Positions 13,900-22,008 of a stretch of DNA of 23,330 nt are shown in pieces; position 1 is the stretch's first letter; every line of letters starts with the position of its first letter. The position numbers and the translations under genes were made by a program. Below the pieces are notes generated by a model, which was not told the DNA's origin, did no database searches, and saw nothing but the letters and a program-made list of their open reading frames with translations. The DNA lies in assembly GCA_017414845.1 (NCBI GenBank), contig JAFQJY010000138.1, positions 1 through 23,330 of the forward strand, read 5' to 3'. This DNA is from Alphaproteobacteria bacterium (GTDB lineage: Bacteria > Pseudomonadota > Alphaproteobacteria > RF32 > UBA3637).

Positions 13900-15159
13900 A
13901 TGAAACTTTTAACAAATATATGTTTTTTTTCTTTAATAACGGCTTTAAGCGTTCAGGCAAAAGCCAAGACAGTATGGTTAGATGAAAGCCAAATCCGTTC
14001 TGAGCGTATTCAGGTTGCCGTTGCCGAAAAGGAAAGTGAGCCAAAGGCGCTTGAGCCGGTTGAGGATACAATACCGGCAGAGGGAGATGCTGAAGAGGCC
14101 CCTGTTGATTTTTCTTTGACACCGGAGGAGATGGATTTAACCGAAGCGGCATCCACGATGCCTGTTCAAAAGGAAACGGTGGAGGACGAAAAGATTCCGA
14201 CATTGACGGCTGAGGGTGGTTTTTTATTACCGACATATGTCTTACCGGAGGCACAGGAAGTAGAAGAAGTGGAACGAACGGCGCTTGTGGATGAAAAAAA
14301 TCCGTGGCGTGAAACAGCTGTGTCAAATACGCAAACGAATATTCCGACCAAAACGGCAACTTTGAACAAGCCGACGGGGACGATGAAAAAAACAAACGCG
14401 CCTTTGAAGACGGTCGTAATTGAAGGAACCAAAGATTCTGTTCCGACGCATGCCAAAGAGGAAGTAGCGTTATTAAATACGTTATCTCAACAGTATCAAA
14501 ATACGAATGAGTTACTTGCCAGTGCGACCGAAAAATTGCGGGCGCTTGAAAGAGAACAGGAAAGTTTGAAAAAAGCACAGGCTTTGCAACGAGTGGAGGA
14601 AGAAAAGAAGAAAAACAGAGGACCGCTCTTGTTGCCTCTTCCGGAGAAAAGAAAAGCCCCGCCACCTATGGAAGAACCGGATCCCGAACCGTATATGCCT
14701 CCTCGTCAGGTGACACAGAACGGGTATGTTGACCATGTTTTATCTGTGCTGGAACGGAAGGAAAGTGCGCCGGTTTATCATACGGAATCTGATGAAACGG
14801 TTTTAAAGTCCATACCGACGGAACTTAAAATCAGTTTTATGCCCGGCAATGCCGATTTATCATCACAATCGCTTAAATGGATACGGGCGTTTGCCTATCA
14901 TCCCAAAAAGGCGGTGAATAATATTGTGGAGATACGTTTAAGTCCGAATAATTTGGAGTTGCAGTCTCGCCGATTCGCTTTGATAAAAGGGGCATTGGAA
15001 AGCAGTGGTCTGAACCCCAGACAAATACAGTTTGTTCTGACGGACAGGAATTCGGATACGATTGTTCTTCGTTCCGTTGCATTGCCCGAAGACAGTGAGG
15101 TTCTTTACAGAAAAGGAAAAGACGGCAAAATGGCGTCTCAAATAATTCAGAAATGGTAA
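13900..15159 (+). CDS. periplasmic protein with OmpA-like C-terminal domain, first gene of the pil operon
   Basis: 419 residues. A signal peptide (MKLLTNICFFSLITALSVQAKA) precedes a long acidic, Glu/Pro-rich and probably disordered region to about residue 190. A coiled coil follows at about 190-230, then a Pro-rich linker (PLPEKRKAPPPMEEPDPEP). The C-terminal 110 residues resemble an OmpA/peptidoglycan-binding domain: ISFMPGNADLSSQSLKWIRAFA, then EIRLSPNNLELQSRRFALIKGALESSGL, matching the RA..V...L...G pattern with the usual Asp replaced. It may tie the pilus machine to the cell wall. It fills the place of PilL/accessory proteins in R64-like operons, but I do not recognise a specific homologue. 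GGTAGGA precedes the ATG. Confidence 0.7.
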   Translation: MKLLTNICFFSLITALSVQAKAKTVWLDESQIRSERIQVAVAEKESEPKALEPVEDTIPAEGDAEEAPVDFSLTPEEMDLTEAASTMPVQKETVEDEKIPTLTAEGGFLLPTYVLPEAQEVEEVERTALVDEKNPWRETAVSNTQTNIPTKTATLNKPTGTMKKTNAPLKTVVIEGTKDSVPTHAKEEVALLNTLSQQYQNTNELLASATEKLRALEREQESLKKAQALQRVEEEKKKNRGPLLLPLPEKRKAPPPMEEPDPEPYMPPRQVTQNGYVDHVLSVLERKESAPVYHTESDETVLKSIPTELKISFMPGNADLSSQSLKWIRAFAYHPKKAVNNIVEIRLSPNNLELQSRRFALIKGALESSGLNPRQIQFVLTDRNSDTIVLRSVALPEDSEVLYRKGKDGKMASQIIQKW

Positions 15160-15252
15160 AGGATGTATACGAATTGTTAATATTTGTCTTTTATAAATAG
15201 GATATGGACATATGTCTGCGTACGTTAAAATTTTAGTGTTGGAGAAGCTTCT

Positions 15253-15963
15253 ATGAGAAATACCGTTCACAAAATATGTAAAACAACAGTTTTTGGTCTG
15301 ACGATGGCTTTGTCGGGCTGTTATTTGAATGACAACAGAACACCGCCTGCGGGGTACGTCAATCCGTATCAAACACCGCCGATGCAACAACAGGCGGAAA
15401 TGCCATACGTTGCCGATACACAAGAGACAATGCTTTATGAACGGACGACACCTCCGGCACAGGGGATTTCTCAGGCGAATCCGAATTTTGCTTCTCCGCT
15501 TGCGGGAAATGCGCCTGTGGCGGCATCTTCGCATACAAAGACAACAGCACGCAGTTTAAGTATTGAATTGGCAGAAGTTGAAGAGGCCAAGACAAAACTT
15601 CAAGAACAGATTCAAAGTTTGGAAGAACAACAAAAAGCCTTGGAGGAACGCAAGGAAAAAGTTGAGAAGAAAATGGCCGTTGAGGAAGAGACGAACGGCG
15701 TTAAAGACTGGGTTGCTTCCGAGGGAGCAACGCTCCGTGGGTTGCTGACACAATGGGCAGACGAGTCCGGGTGGCGTTTGATTTGGAATATGGACCGAGA
15801 TTATACGCTTTCTGCCGGTGCGACGTTCCGTGGACGTTTCACGGATGTGAGTGCGGCGCTTCTTCGTTCTTTTGCACGTGCCGTTCCGGCGCCGAAAGGT
15901 GTCTTTTATAAGGGAAACAAAGTCTTAGTCATCAGTACAAGGGAGGACGAGAATGCAGAATAA
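15253..15963 (+). CDS. TcpQ-domain lipoprotein of the type IVb pilus
   Basis: 236 residues. Lipoprotein signal with lipobox ALSGC (Cys23), then a Pro/Gln-rich linker and a strong coiled coil at about 103-150 (EEAKTKLQEQIQSLEEQQKA). The C-terminal TcpQ-type domain (about 155-236) has LRGLLTQWADESGWRLIWNMDRDYTL, ATFRGRFTDVSAALLRSFA and GNKVLVIST. In toxin-coregulated-pilus systems TcpQ helps place and stabilise the outer-membrane secretin; the secretin gene follows, overlapping by 11 bases. GGAG lies 9 bases before the ATG. Confidence 0.85.
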   Translation: MRNTVHKICKTTVFGLTMALSGCYLNDNRTPPAGYVNPYQTPPMQQQAEMPYVADTQETMLYERTTPPAQGISQANPNFASPLAGNAPVAASSHTKTTARSLSIELAEVEEAKTKLQEQIQSLEEQQKALEERKEKVEKKMAVEEETNGVKDWVASEGATLRGLLTQWADESGWRLIWNMDRDYTLSAGATFRGRFTDVSAALLRSFARAVPAPKGVFYKGNKVLVISTREDENAE

Positions 15964-17551
15964 AATGAAAACGCTTTTAGTCGGTTTTGTTGCCGGTATG
16001 ACATTGCTTTCCGGTTGTATGAATCATGTTCAGGAAACGGAAGACCAGATTGATATGGTTTTTGATGAGGCGACTGCTTTGGCAGAAAAGGCAAGAATTC
16101 CGTATACGCCTGAGCCGATTGATACCGTGACAAGTAAGGATGATATTTGGCTCGGACAGGAAAGTTTTAAAATCGTTGGCGGAGAACCTTTGCCGGTGTG
16201 GATGAATGCGTCGGATGCTTTGACTTTTTCTACAAACGAACCGGTGGATTTAGTGACTTTGGTTGACCAACTCAGAGAGTTGACGGGTCTTCGTTTTTCT
16301 TTGGAAGAACTTCGTGCCGATGAAGAATTGCCTGAGGATACAATCAGCGTCAATTATGAGGGGAGTTTAGAGGGATTATTGGATTTAATTTCTCATAAAT
16401 ACGGTATTTGGTGGCGTCATAGAAAAGGGGAAATTGCTTTTTATAAAAAGGAAACCCGTATTTTCACGGTTTATGCTCTTCCGACAACAAACTCAATGTC
16501 TGCGTCATTGTCTTCGGGTAAAGAGGAAAGTGATGGAAGCGTTTCTTTGGAAACGTCTGCGGATTTGGCTATTTGGGATCATATAGAAAGCGGTTTAACG
16601 CAAATTGTCGGAGACGGAGAACTGGTTATCAGTCCTCCGACAGGGACGGTAACGGTGACTGCACCTCCGTTTGTTATTCAAAAAGTAGCACGTTATATTC
16701 AGGATATGAACGAAAAGATGAGCCGTCAGGTCGCTATCTCCGTTAAAGTTTTGAATGTGACATTGGAACATTCCGACCAATACGGGTTGAATTTGGGAGC
16801 CGTGTTCAGTTCCGGCAGTATTACAAGTACGTTTGCAGGACCTTTTGCACCGACAGGAGCCTCTGGTATGTTGACAATGACGTTACTTGATTCTAAATGG
16901 AAAGATTCTACCAGTATTATTCAAGCAATTTCCACACAGGGAAAAACGTCTGTCGTCACAAATACGAGCGTAACCACTTTGAATAATAAGGTCGCACCGG
17001 TTCAGGTCGTGACAACACAGCATTACGTCAAAGAAACAACAATTGAAAATTCCAATTATGATTCCGGTTCATCCTCGGTTGAGTTGGATACGGATGAGAT
17101 ATCTTACGGTTTTACGATGGAAATTTTACCGAGAATTTTGGATAACGGTCGGTTGTTGCTTTTGTTCACAATGACGCTGAAAGATTTGTTGGATTTGAAA
17201 ACATTTTCATCTGCCGGTCAGGAATTAGGCGGTAATAATAACAACAACAATAATAATAACAATAATGGAGGCGAGGAAGATTCAAGCGAAACATCTGTCG
17301 TTCAATTGCCGACATTACAGACACGTGCATTTGTTCAGGAAATCGCAATGCGTTCCGGTTCAACATTGATATTGACGGGTTTTGAAACAATAACGGATAA
17401 AACGGATCAGTCCGGTGTCGGTCGTCCACGTGTTTCTTTGCTTGGTGGAAAGGCGTATGCGGATCAATCCCGTAATGTGTTAGTGATATTGTTGACGCCT
17501 GAGATTTTGGTATCTCCGTTATCTCCGGAAACACGGATGGAAAACTTCTAA
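15953..17551 (+). CDS. pilN: PilN-type type IVb pilus secretin lipoprotein
   Basis: 532 residues, typical of PilN/BfpB/TcpC secretins. Lipobox LLSGC (Cys22). An N-domain (about 75-165) is followed by a region with VTVTAPPFVIQKVARYIQDMNEKMSRQVAISVKVLNVTLEHSDQYGLNLGAVF, the standard secretin N1/secretin junction. The secretin core includes TNTSVTTLNNKVAPVQV and GFTMEILPRILDNGRLLLLFTMTL, ending in IAMRSGSTLILTGFE and VLVILLTPEIL. It forms the outer-membrane pore for the pilus. An 11-Asn run (residues 428-438), encoded by mixed AAT/AAC codons, sits in a loop of the core. Its start overlaps the previous gene by 11 bases; GGGAGG precedes the ATG, so translation is probably coupled. Confidence 0.92.
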   Translation: MQNKMKTLLVGFVAGMTLLSGCMNHVQETEDQIDMVFDEATALAEKARIPYTPEPIDTVTSKDDIWLGQESFKIVGGEPLPVWMNASDALTFSTNEPVDLVTLVDQLRELTGLRFSLEELRADEELPEDTISVNYEGSLEGLLDLISHKYGIWWRHRKGEIAFYKKETRIFTVYALPTTNSMSASLSSGKEESDGSVSLETSADLAIWDHIESGLTQIVGDGELVISPPTGTVTVTAPPFVIQKVARYIQDMNEKMSRQVAISVKVLNVTLEHSDQYGLNLGAVFSSGSITSTFAGPFAPTGASGMLTMTLLDSKWKDSTSIIQAISTQGKTSVVTNTSVTTLNNKVAPVQVVTTQHYVKETTIENSNYDSGSSSVELDTDEISYGFTMEILPRILDNGRLLLLFTMTLKDLLDLKTFSSAGQELGGNNNNNNNNNNNGGEEDSSETSVVQLPTLQTRAFVQEIAMRSGSTLILTGFETITDKTDQSGVGRPRVSLLGGKAYADQSRNVLVILLTPEILVSPLSPETRMENF

Positions 17552-17569
17552 GAAAAAAGGAGTAAGACT

Positions 17570-19378
17570 GTGGCTGATGATAAAATGGATAGACCTCCTC
17601 TTTTTACAGTCCCGCCTCCGGCGACGAGTGAGGGTAGTGTGTTCCCGTTTTCTGCGAATGCAGGAAGTACGGGAGGAAGTTTTGCCCCGCCACAGGATAC
17701 GTCTTCGGAACAGGATGCCGGAGCATCTCCCTTTTCCTTTAATATAGAACCTCCTTCTTTTGCGGGTGGAAGTGACAATAATGTTCCTTCTTTCGGGGAA
17801 AATGATGCCGGCGCATCGCCGTTTGGAAGTGGAAACGATTCATCAGAGGGAGCATCCCCTTTTGGTATCTCTTCACAAGAGGAGGCGGGGGCGTCTCCGT
17901 TTGGTAATCCTGTAAGTTCTGAGGGGGATTCTCCTTTTGGGTCGTCTGCCGGGGATTCACCGTTTGAGAATCAAGAGAAACAAGAAGATTTGCCTTCTCC
18001 GTTTTCCGTTCCTGTGGAAAGAACGGAGACTTTGACACCGATGTCAATGCCGATTGCAGACGGGATGGCTGAAAGTTTGCTTGAAAACAAGTCGGTGATT
18101 CGTTTGGGAAAAACAGATTTTGCCGTCGGTCTTTTTTGGCAACCGCTTCAAGATGTAGATGATGCGATTCCTGAGATACGGGAAACAATGGATGCGGAAG
18201 TCGGTTCTGACTTGTATTGTATTCACTATGGGAAAGTACCACAATACGGTATCGGAAAAAAATCCAAAGGGCATGAAGAGGGACAGGTTGTCGGTGCCGT
18301 TTCGTTGCTGGATGCGTTGTCTGACAGGTCTTCTTTTGTTGCAGTCTTCCACGTGGATGAGGGATGGTGGTTTGTTGCAGCCCGAAATGACTTGATATTA
18401 CCGGAAGAAGATGTTCTTTATCAAACAGAACAGGAAGCAAAAGATGCGTTCTTTTCCATGCTTGCCGTTCCCGATTGGGGTTATAAAATAGCGCCCTCAT
18501 CGTGGAATGTGGACGATACGGAAGAAATGGAACTGGAAGCCTTGTTGCGTAACACAATACAGGTTAAACTCGTCAGTTTGAGTGCCGTTCGTGGGACGAA
18601 GGTATTGTTGGGGATTGCGCTCGGTATTTTGGTTGTCGTCAGTTTAATTGTCTATTTTGTGATTGTTCTTTTAAACAGAGCGGCACGTGGACCGTCAAAG
18701 GTTGAGCCGGTTGTTCCTCGTGTACCGATGCGAGCAATGGAGCCTGTACAGGAGCCTGAAAAACCGTGGGAAAAATTAGTTGAAATTAAACCTTTTGTTG
18801 AGAAGTGTTGGAATAATGCTTATCAGTTGAAGTCTATGACTGTTCCGGGCTGGGGGTTAAATGAAATTGTCTGTACACCGGAGGGAATTGTAACCGGATG
18901 GACAAAGACCTGGCAACAAGGGGGAAGATTGGCGTGGTTGCAATCTGCCTATGATCAGTATAAATTCAAAAATATTCAGATGTCTATCAATGAGACGGGA
19001 ACATCAGCATCTGCCGTAATTAAGTTTGACGAATTGCCGAAGTCAGCGTCTAATCCGATGTGGTCATTGGCACGTCTGCGTCGTGAATTTACAGATATTT
19101 CACAGGCACTCAATATGCGTATCGGCCTTGTGCCACAAGAAATAACGGTCAGTGTTCCCGCACCGCAAGGGGCTCAGGGGACACCGGAAGGACAGCCGAC
19201 GGTTAAGAAATATCGCTATTTGGCGTTTTCGTTCACGTCGTCATTTGATCCACCGTTCTGGATTTCATTTTTTGACAAGTTTACAGCCGTAGAGTTGGTT
19301 AAGATTAAATATAATCCGAGATCCAATTCATCTTTAAGTTCTAACTGGAGTTATGAGGGACGTATCTATGAAAAATAA
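17570..19378 (+). CDS. pilO: PilO2-type inner-membrane pilus assembly protein with SPF-repeat N-terminus
   Basis: 602 residues from a GTG start, with AAGGAG 7 bases upstream. R64 PilO is about 430 residues; the excess is the first ~160, a Ser/Gly/Pro/Phe-rich tract with seven SPF tripeptides (at about 53, 83, 96, 109, 121, 130, 143), four followed by Gly. From about 175 the PilO2 family domain is clear: VIRLGKTDFAVGLFWQPL, YGIGKKSKGHEEGQVVGAVSLLDAL and GWWFVAARNDLILPEEDVLY. One membrane segment (345-368) separates this cytoplasmic part from a periplasmic domain. It connects the ATPase/platform to the periplasmic frame. The last 26 bases overlap the longest form of the next gene. Confidence 0.9.
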   Translation: MADDKMDRPPLFTVPPPATSEGSVFPFSANAGSTGGSFAPPQDTSSEQDAGASPFSFNIEPPSFAGGSDNNVPSFGENDAGASPFGSGNDSSEGASPFGISSQEEAGASPFGNPVSSEGDSPFGSSAGDSPFENQEKQEDLPSPFSVPVERTETLTPMSMPIADGMAESLLENKSVIRLGKTDFAVGLFWQPLQDVDDAIPEIRETMDAEVGSDLYCIHYGKVPQYGIGKKSKGHEEGQVVGAVSLLDALSDRSSFVAVFHVDEGWWFVAARNDLILPEEDVLYQTEQEAKDAFFSMLAVPDWGYKIAPSSWNVDDTEEMELEALLRNTIQVKLVSLSAVRGTKVLLGIALGILVVVSLIVYFVIVLLNRAARGPSKVEPVVPRVPMRAMEPVQEPEKPWEKLVEIKPFVEKCWNNAYQLKSMTVPGWGLNEIVCTPEGIVTGWTKTWQQGGRLAWLQSAYDQYKFKNIQMSINETGTSASAVIKFDELPKSASNPMWSLARLRREFTDISQALNMRIGLVPQEITVSVPAPQGAQGTPEGQPTVKKYRYLAFSFTSSFDPPFWISFFDKFTAVELVKIKYNPRSNSSLSSNWSYEGRIYEK

Positions 19379-20261
19379 CATCTTTTTGACACTTACAGCC
19401 GTATCAGCCTTATTATTGGGGACTGCTGTTCATGCACAGGAAGCACCTGCACCGGCTTCCGGAGAAATACTTATCTTTGATAAGACGGAAAAAGAGGTTG
19501 TGGATTTCCCGCAACGTTCTTCTTTGGGTGAAGTCAGAGAGGCTGCTCTCCCGAGTTTGAGCGAGAGTGTTATTAAGGATCCGTCGCCGATGGAAACGAT
19601 TGTTTCTAAAAAAGCCCCCCCTTCCGAACAGTTGCTCGGTCGTATTACCAGTGAGGTGTTCCATGAAATGGCTGACTTGGAACGTGGTAATGTTTTTCTT
19701 AAATTACAGGCTCAGCGTGAACAATTAAAAAATGATTTGGAAAAGTTAAAAGCGCAGTATCGTCAGGCACGTTTGGATGAAATTGAAAAACGGGAGAACG
19801 TGATTCGTTCTCGTGTTGTTTGGATGCAGGAACAGGAACGTTTGCGTCAGGAGATTTTGGAAAAGAAACTCAAACTTGAAATGTTGGAGCAGGAAAAAGA
19901 AGAAGCCGAACTCAGAAAAGAGGAGTTATTGCTCAGCATAGAGCAGAAAAAAGCCGCTGCTATGGAAGAACAAATGGAAGAAGATGGCGTTGCTGTTGAA
20001 GAAGAAGTCGTGGTTTCCGGTTTCCCGAAATTGACGATTATGGATATCAAGGGCTTAAAAGGAAAGAGAACGGCTCGTGTTTATGATGAAGAAGGAAAAG
20101 TTATTACACTTAAAGTCGGAGATTTCCTGCCGTCAGGACATGTTGTACGTTCTATCGGTAAAAACGAGATTGTTTTCTTTGGTAAGGGGAAAGAAGAAGT
20201 TCTGAGTATTACACAAAAAGTTGAAACAACTGATGAAGAATCTGTTGTAACGGTAGAATAG
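19368..20261 (+). CDS. pilP: PilP-type periplasmic pilus biogenesis protein
   Basis: 297 residues from the ATG at 19368. A second in-frame ATG lies at 19353, but from 19368 the signal peptide MKNNIFLTLTAVSALLLGTAVHA is clean, and GAGGGA is well spaced. The middle (about 100-210) is an almost uninterrupted charged coiled coil, much longer than usual for PilP. The C-terminal domain (about 225-290) reads LTIMDIKGLKGKRTARVYDEEGKVITLKVGDFLPSGHVVRSIGKNEIVFF, the PilP/PulC-like fold that contacts the secretin. The gene overlaps the end of pilO by 11 bases. It likely bridges PilO2 and PilN. Confidence 0.87.
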   Translation: MKNNIFLTLTAVSALLLGTAVHAQEAPAPASGEILIFDKTEKEVVDFPQRSSLGEVREAALPSLSESVIKDPSPMETIVSKKAPPSEQLLGRITSEVFHEMADLERGNVFLKLQAQREQLKNDLEKLKAQYRQARLDEIEKRENVIRSRVVWMQEQERLRQEILEKKLKLEMLEQEKEEAELRKEELLLSIEQKKAAAMEEQMEEDGVAVEEEVVVSGFPKLTIMDIKGLKGKRTARVYDEEGKVITLKVGDFLPSGHVVRSIGKNEIVFFGKGKEEVLSITQKVETTDEESVVTVE

Positions 20262-20284
20262 GGCTTTTAAAAGGGGAGAGTATT

Positions 20285-21997
20285 ATGGCGCTTGCCGACG
20301 CAAGAAACACATCACAAACAGCCGGAAAAGGATTTGGTGCCGTTCCCGCGGAGACGGCGCAACATAAACAAATGACCTCCTCTCCGGATTTTGTGGCATC
20401 GTTGTTTGCCGGTGGCAATGAATGTATTACGGCCCCCGGAAGTTCCTTATCCGTTCGTGAGGAAACACGGTTGTTGTTGGCCCTTTTTTCAAACGGTCGT
20501 TTTTTTTTTGCAGAAACCTATAAGCACGACGGACGTGTTCTGTCGTTTCAGGGTTTGGCTCAGAAAAGGAATATCAAAATTTCTGCGCCCGAATGTGTTT
20601 CTATGGGTGTCATCAGCGAGATATACGAGTACGCTTCTAAAAAAGAAGATGCCCCTGTGCCGGTAGCACAAACAAAAACAAAAGGGGGCGATGACGGTTC
20701 GGGTGATGACCTCATCAAGATGCAGAAAGACTACATTACCGTCATAACGGCGGCTGCAAAGATGAAAGTGTCTGATATTCATATCGTTGTGGCAGAACAT
20801 ACGACGATTTTATTCCGTGTGAACGGTATGTTACAGCCGATGATGGAGTACAATAACGAATGGGGCGAATCATTTGTGCGTGCTGCATTTGCATCATCGG
20901 ATATTTCTGATGCAAACTATGCGCAAAATGAATATCAATCGGCACAGAAACTCGGTAAAACACCGCTGAGAGGGTCTAAGGGACGCCTGATGCTTCCGCC
21001 GGAAGTGCTTGCTATTCGTTTACAGTTTAACCCGATTGCGTTTGGTACACGCTATGTGGTTATGCGTTTGCTGTATGCTGACAGTACGGGGCAAGGAGCC
21101 GCCGATGATCCGGCAAGTAATTTGAAAGCGCTCGGTTTTAATGACAGAGAAAATGAACTTTTCTATCGTTTAAGGGCTATGCCGATCGGGATTGTTTTTG
21201 TGTCGGGACCGACGGGTAGCGGTAAGAGTACGACATTACAGCGAAATATGATAAATTTGCTGAAAGAACGTAACTATGAAATCAACCTGATTACAGTGGA
21301 AGACCCGCCTGAATATCCTATTCCCGGCGCAAGACAGATGCCTGTGACGAACGCCGGCGTGGAAGAACTTAAAGAGCGTGAGTTTACAAAGGCGTTAGCG
21401 GCGGCCCTTCGTTCTGACCCTGATATGTTGATGATTGGTGAAATTCGTACGCTTTCTGCGGCAGACCTTGCTTTCCGAGGCGCTTTGTCCGGTCACGGTG
21501 TGTGGACAACCGTTCACGCCAACAGTGCTCCGGCAACTCTTGTGCGTTTAAAAGATATGGGCGTGGATGACTATAAGTTAGAGGATCCGAGTTTGGTACG
21601 TGGTTTAATGGCTCAGCGTTTGTTCAGAACACTTTGCCCGCATTGTCGGATACCCGCAAAAGAACACCTGAACGATCCGGCAGTCGGACGGTTGAAAAAG
21701 GCGTTAGGTGATTTCGGGTTGGAAAATGCTTATTTGCGCCGAGAGGGTGGTTGTCCTCATTGTAATTATCGAGGCATTGTCGGTCGTACGGTTATTGGCG
21801 AATTCGTGTTGCCTGATGCGACATTCTTGACGCTGATGCTCAAAGGTGAAACAAGAAAAGCCATTGACTATTGGACAGGTGATTTAGGGGGAAGAACATT
21901 GAAAGATAACGCTATTTCCCGTATGCTTGCCGGATTGATTGATATTGAAGAGGTTGAACGTTGGACAGGCCTTTTGGATGAAAAAGCTGTCTACTGA
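20285..21997 (+). CDS. pilQ: PilQ-type assembly ATPase (GspE/PulE family)
   Basis: 570 residues. Powers pilin polymerisation at the inner membrane. N-terminal ~130 residues are adaptor-like and variable. The N2 domain (about 145-260) includes MKVSDIHIVVAEHTTILFRVNG. Motor motifs are all present: Walker A GPTGSGKS (308-315), Asp box VEDPPE (338-343), Walker B MLMIGEIRT (381-389) and His box HGVWTTVHAN (404-413). Two CPHC pairs (451-454, 490-493) form the zinc-binding tetracysteine module of assembly-type ATPases, which favours an assembly over a retraction motor. GGGGAGAG lies before the ATG; 23 bases separate it from pilP. Confidence 0.95.
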   Translation: MALADARNTSQTAGKGFGAVPAETAQHKQMTSSPDFVASLFAGGNECITAPGSSLSVREETRLLLALFSNGRFFFAETYKHDGRVLSFQGLAQKRNIKISAPECVSMGVISEIYEYASKKEDAPVPVAQTKTKGGDDGSGDDLIKMQKDYITVITAAAKMKVSDIHIVVAEHTTILFRVNGMLQPMMEYNNEWGESFVRAAFASSDISDANYAQNEYQSAQKLGKTPLRGSKGRLMLPPEVLAIRLQFNPIAFGTRYVVMRLLYADSTGQGAADDPASNLKALGFNDRENELFYRLRAMPIGIVFVSGPTGSGKSTTLQRNMINLLKERNYEINLITVEDPPEYPIPGARQMPVTNAGVEELKEREFTKALAAALRSDPDMLMIGEIRTLSAADLAFRGALSGHGVWTTVHANSAPATLVRLKDMGVDDYKLEDPSLVRGLMAQRLFRTLCPHCRIPAKEHLNDPAVGRLKKALGDFGLENAYLRREGGCPHCNYRGIVGRTVIGEFVLPDATFLTLMLKGETRKAIDYWTGDLGGRTLKDNAISRMLAGLIDIEEVERWTGLLDEKAVY

Positions 21998-22008
21998 CGG
22001 AGGGAAAA

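Noticed and set aside
13868..14665. Long open frame opposite the OmpA-like gene (265 residues)
   Set aside because: Pro/Ser/Phe-rich low-complexity product without ribosome binding site, antisense to a gene with a clear signal peptide and domain: a codon-bias shadow.
17739..18557. 272-residue open frame opposite pilO
   Set aside because: Basic, His/Pro/Arg-rich composition typical of antisense frames; it lies fully within the PilO2 coding region.
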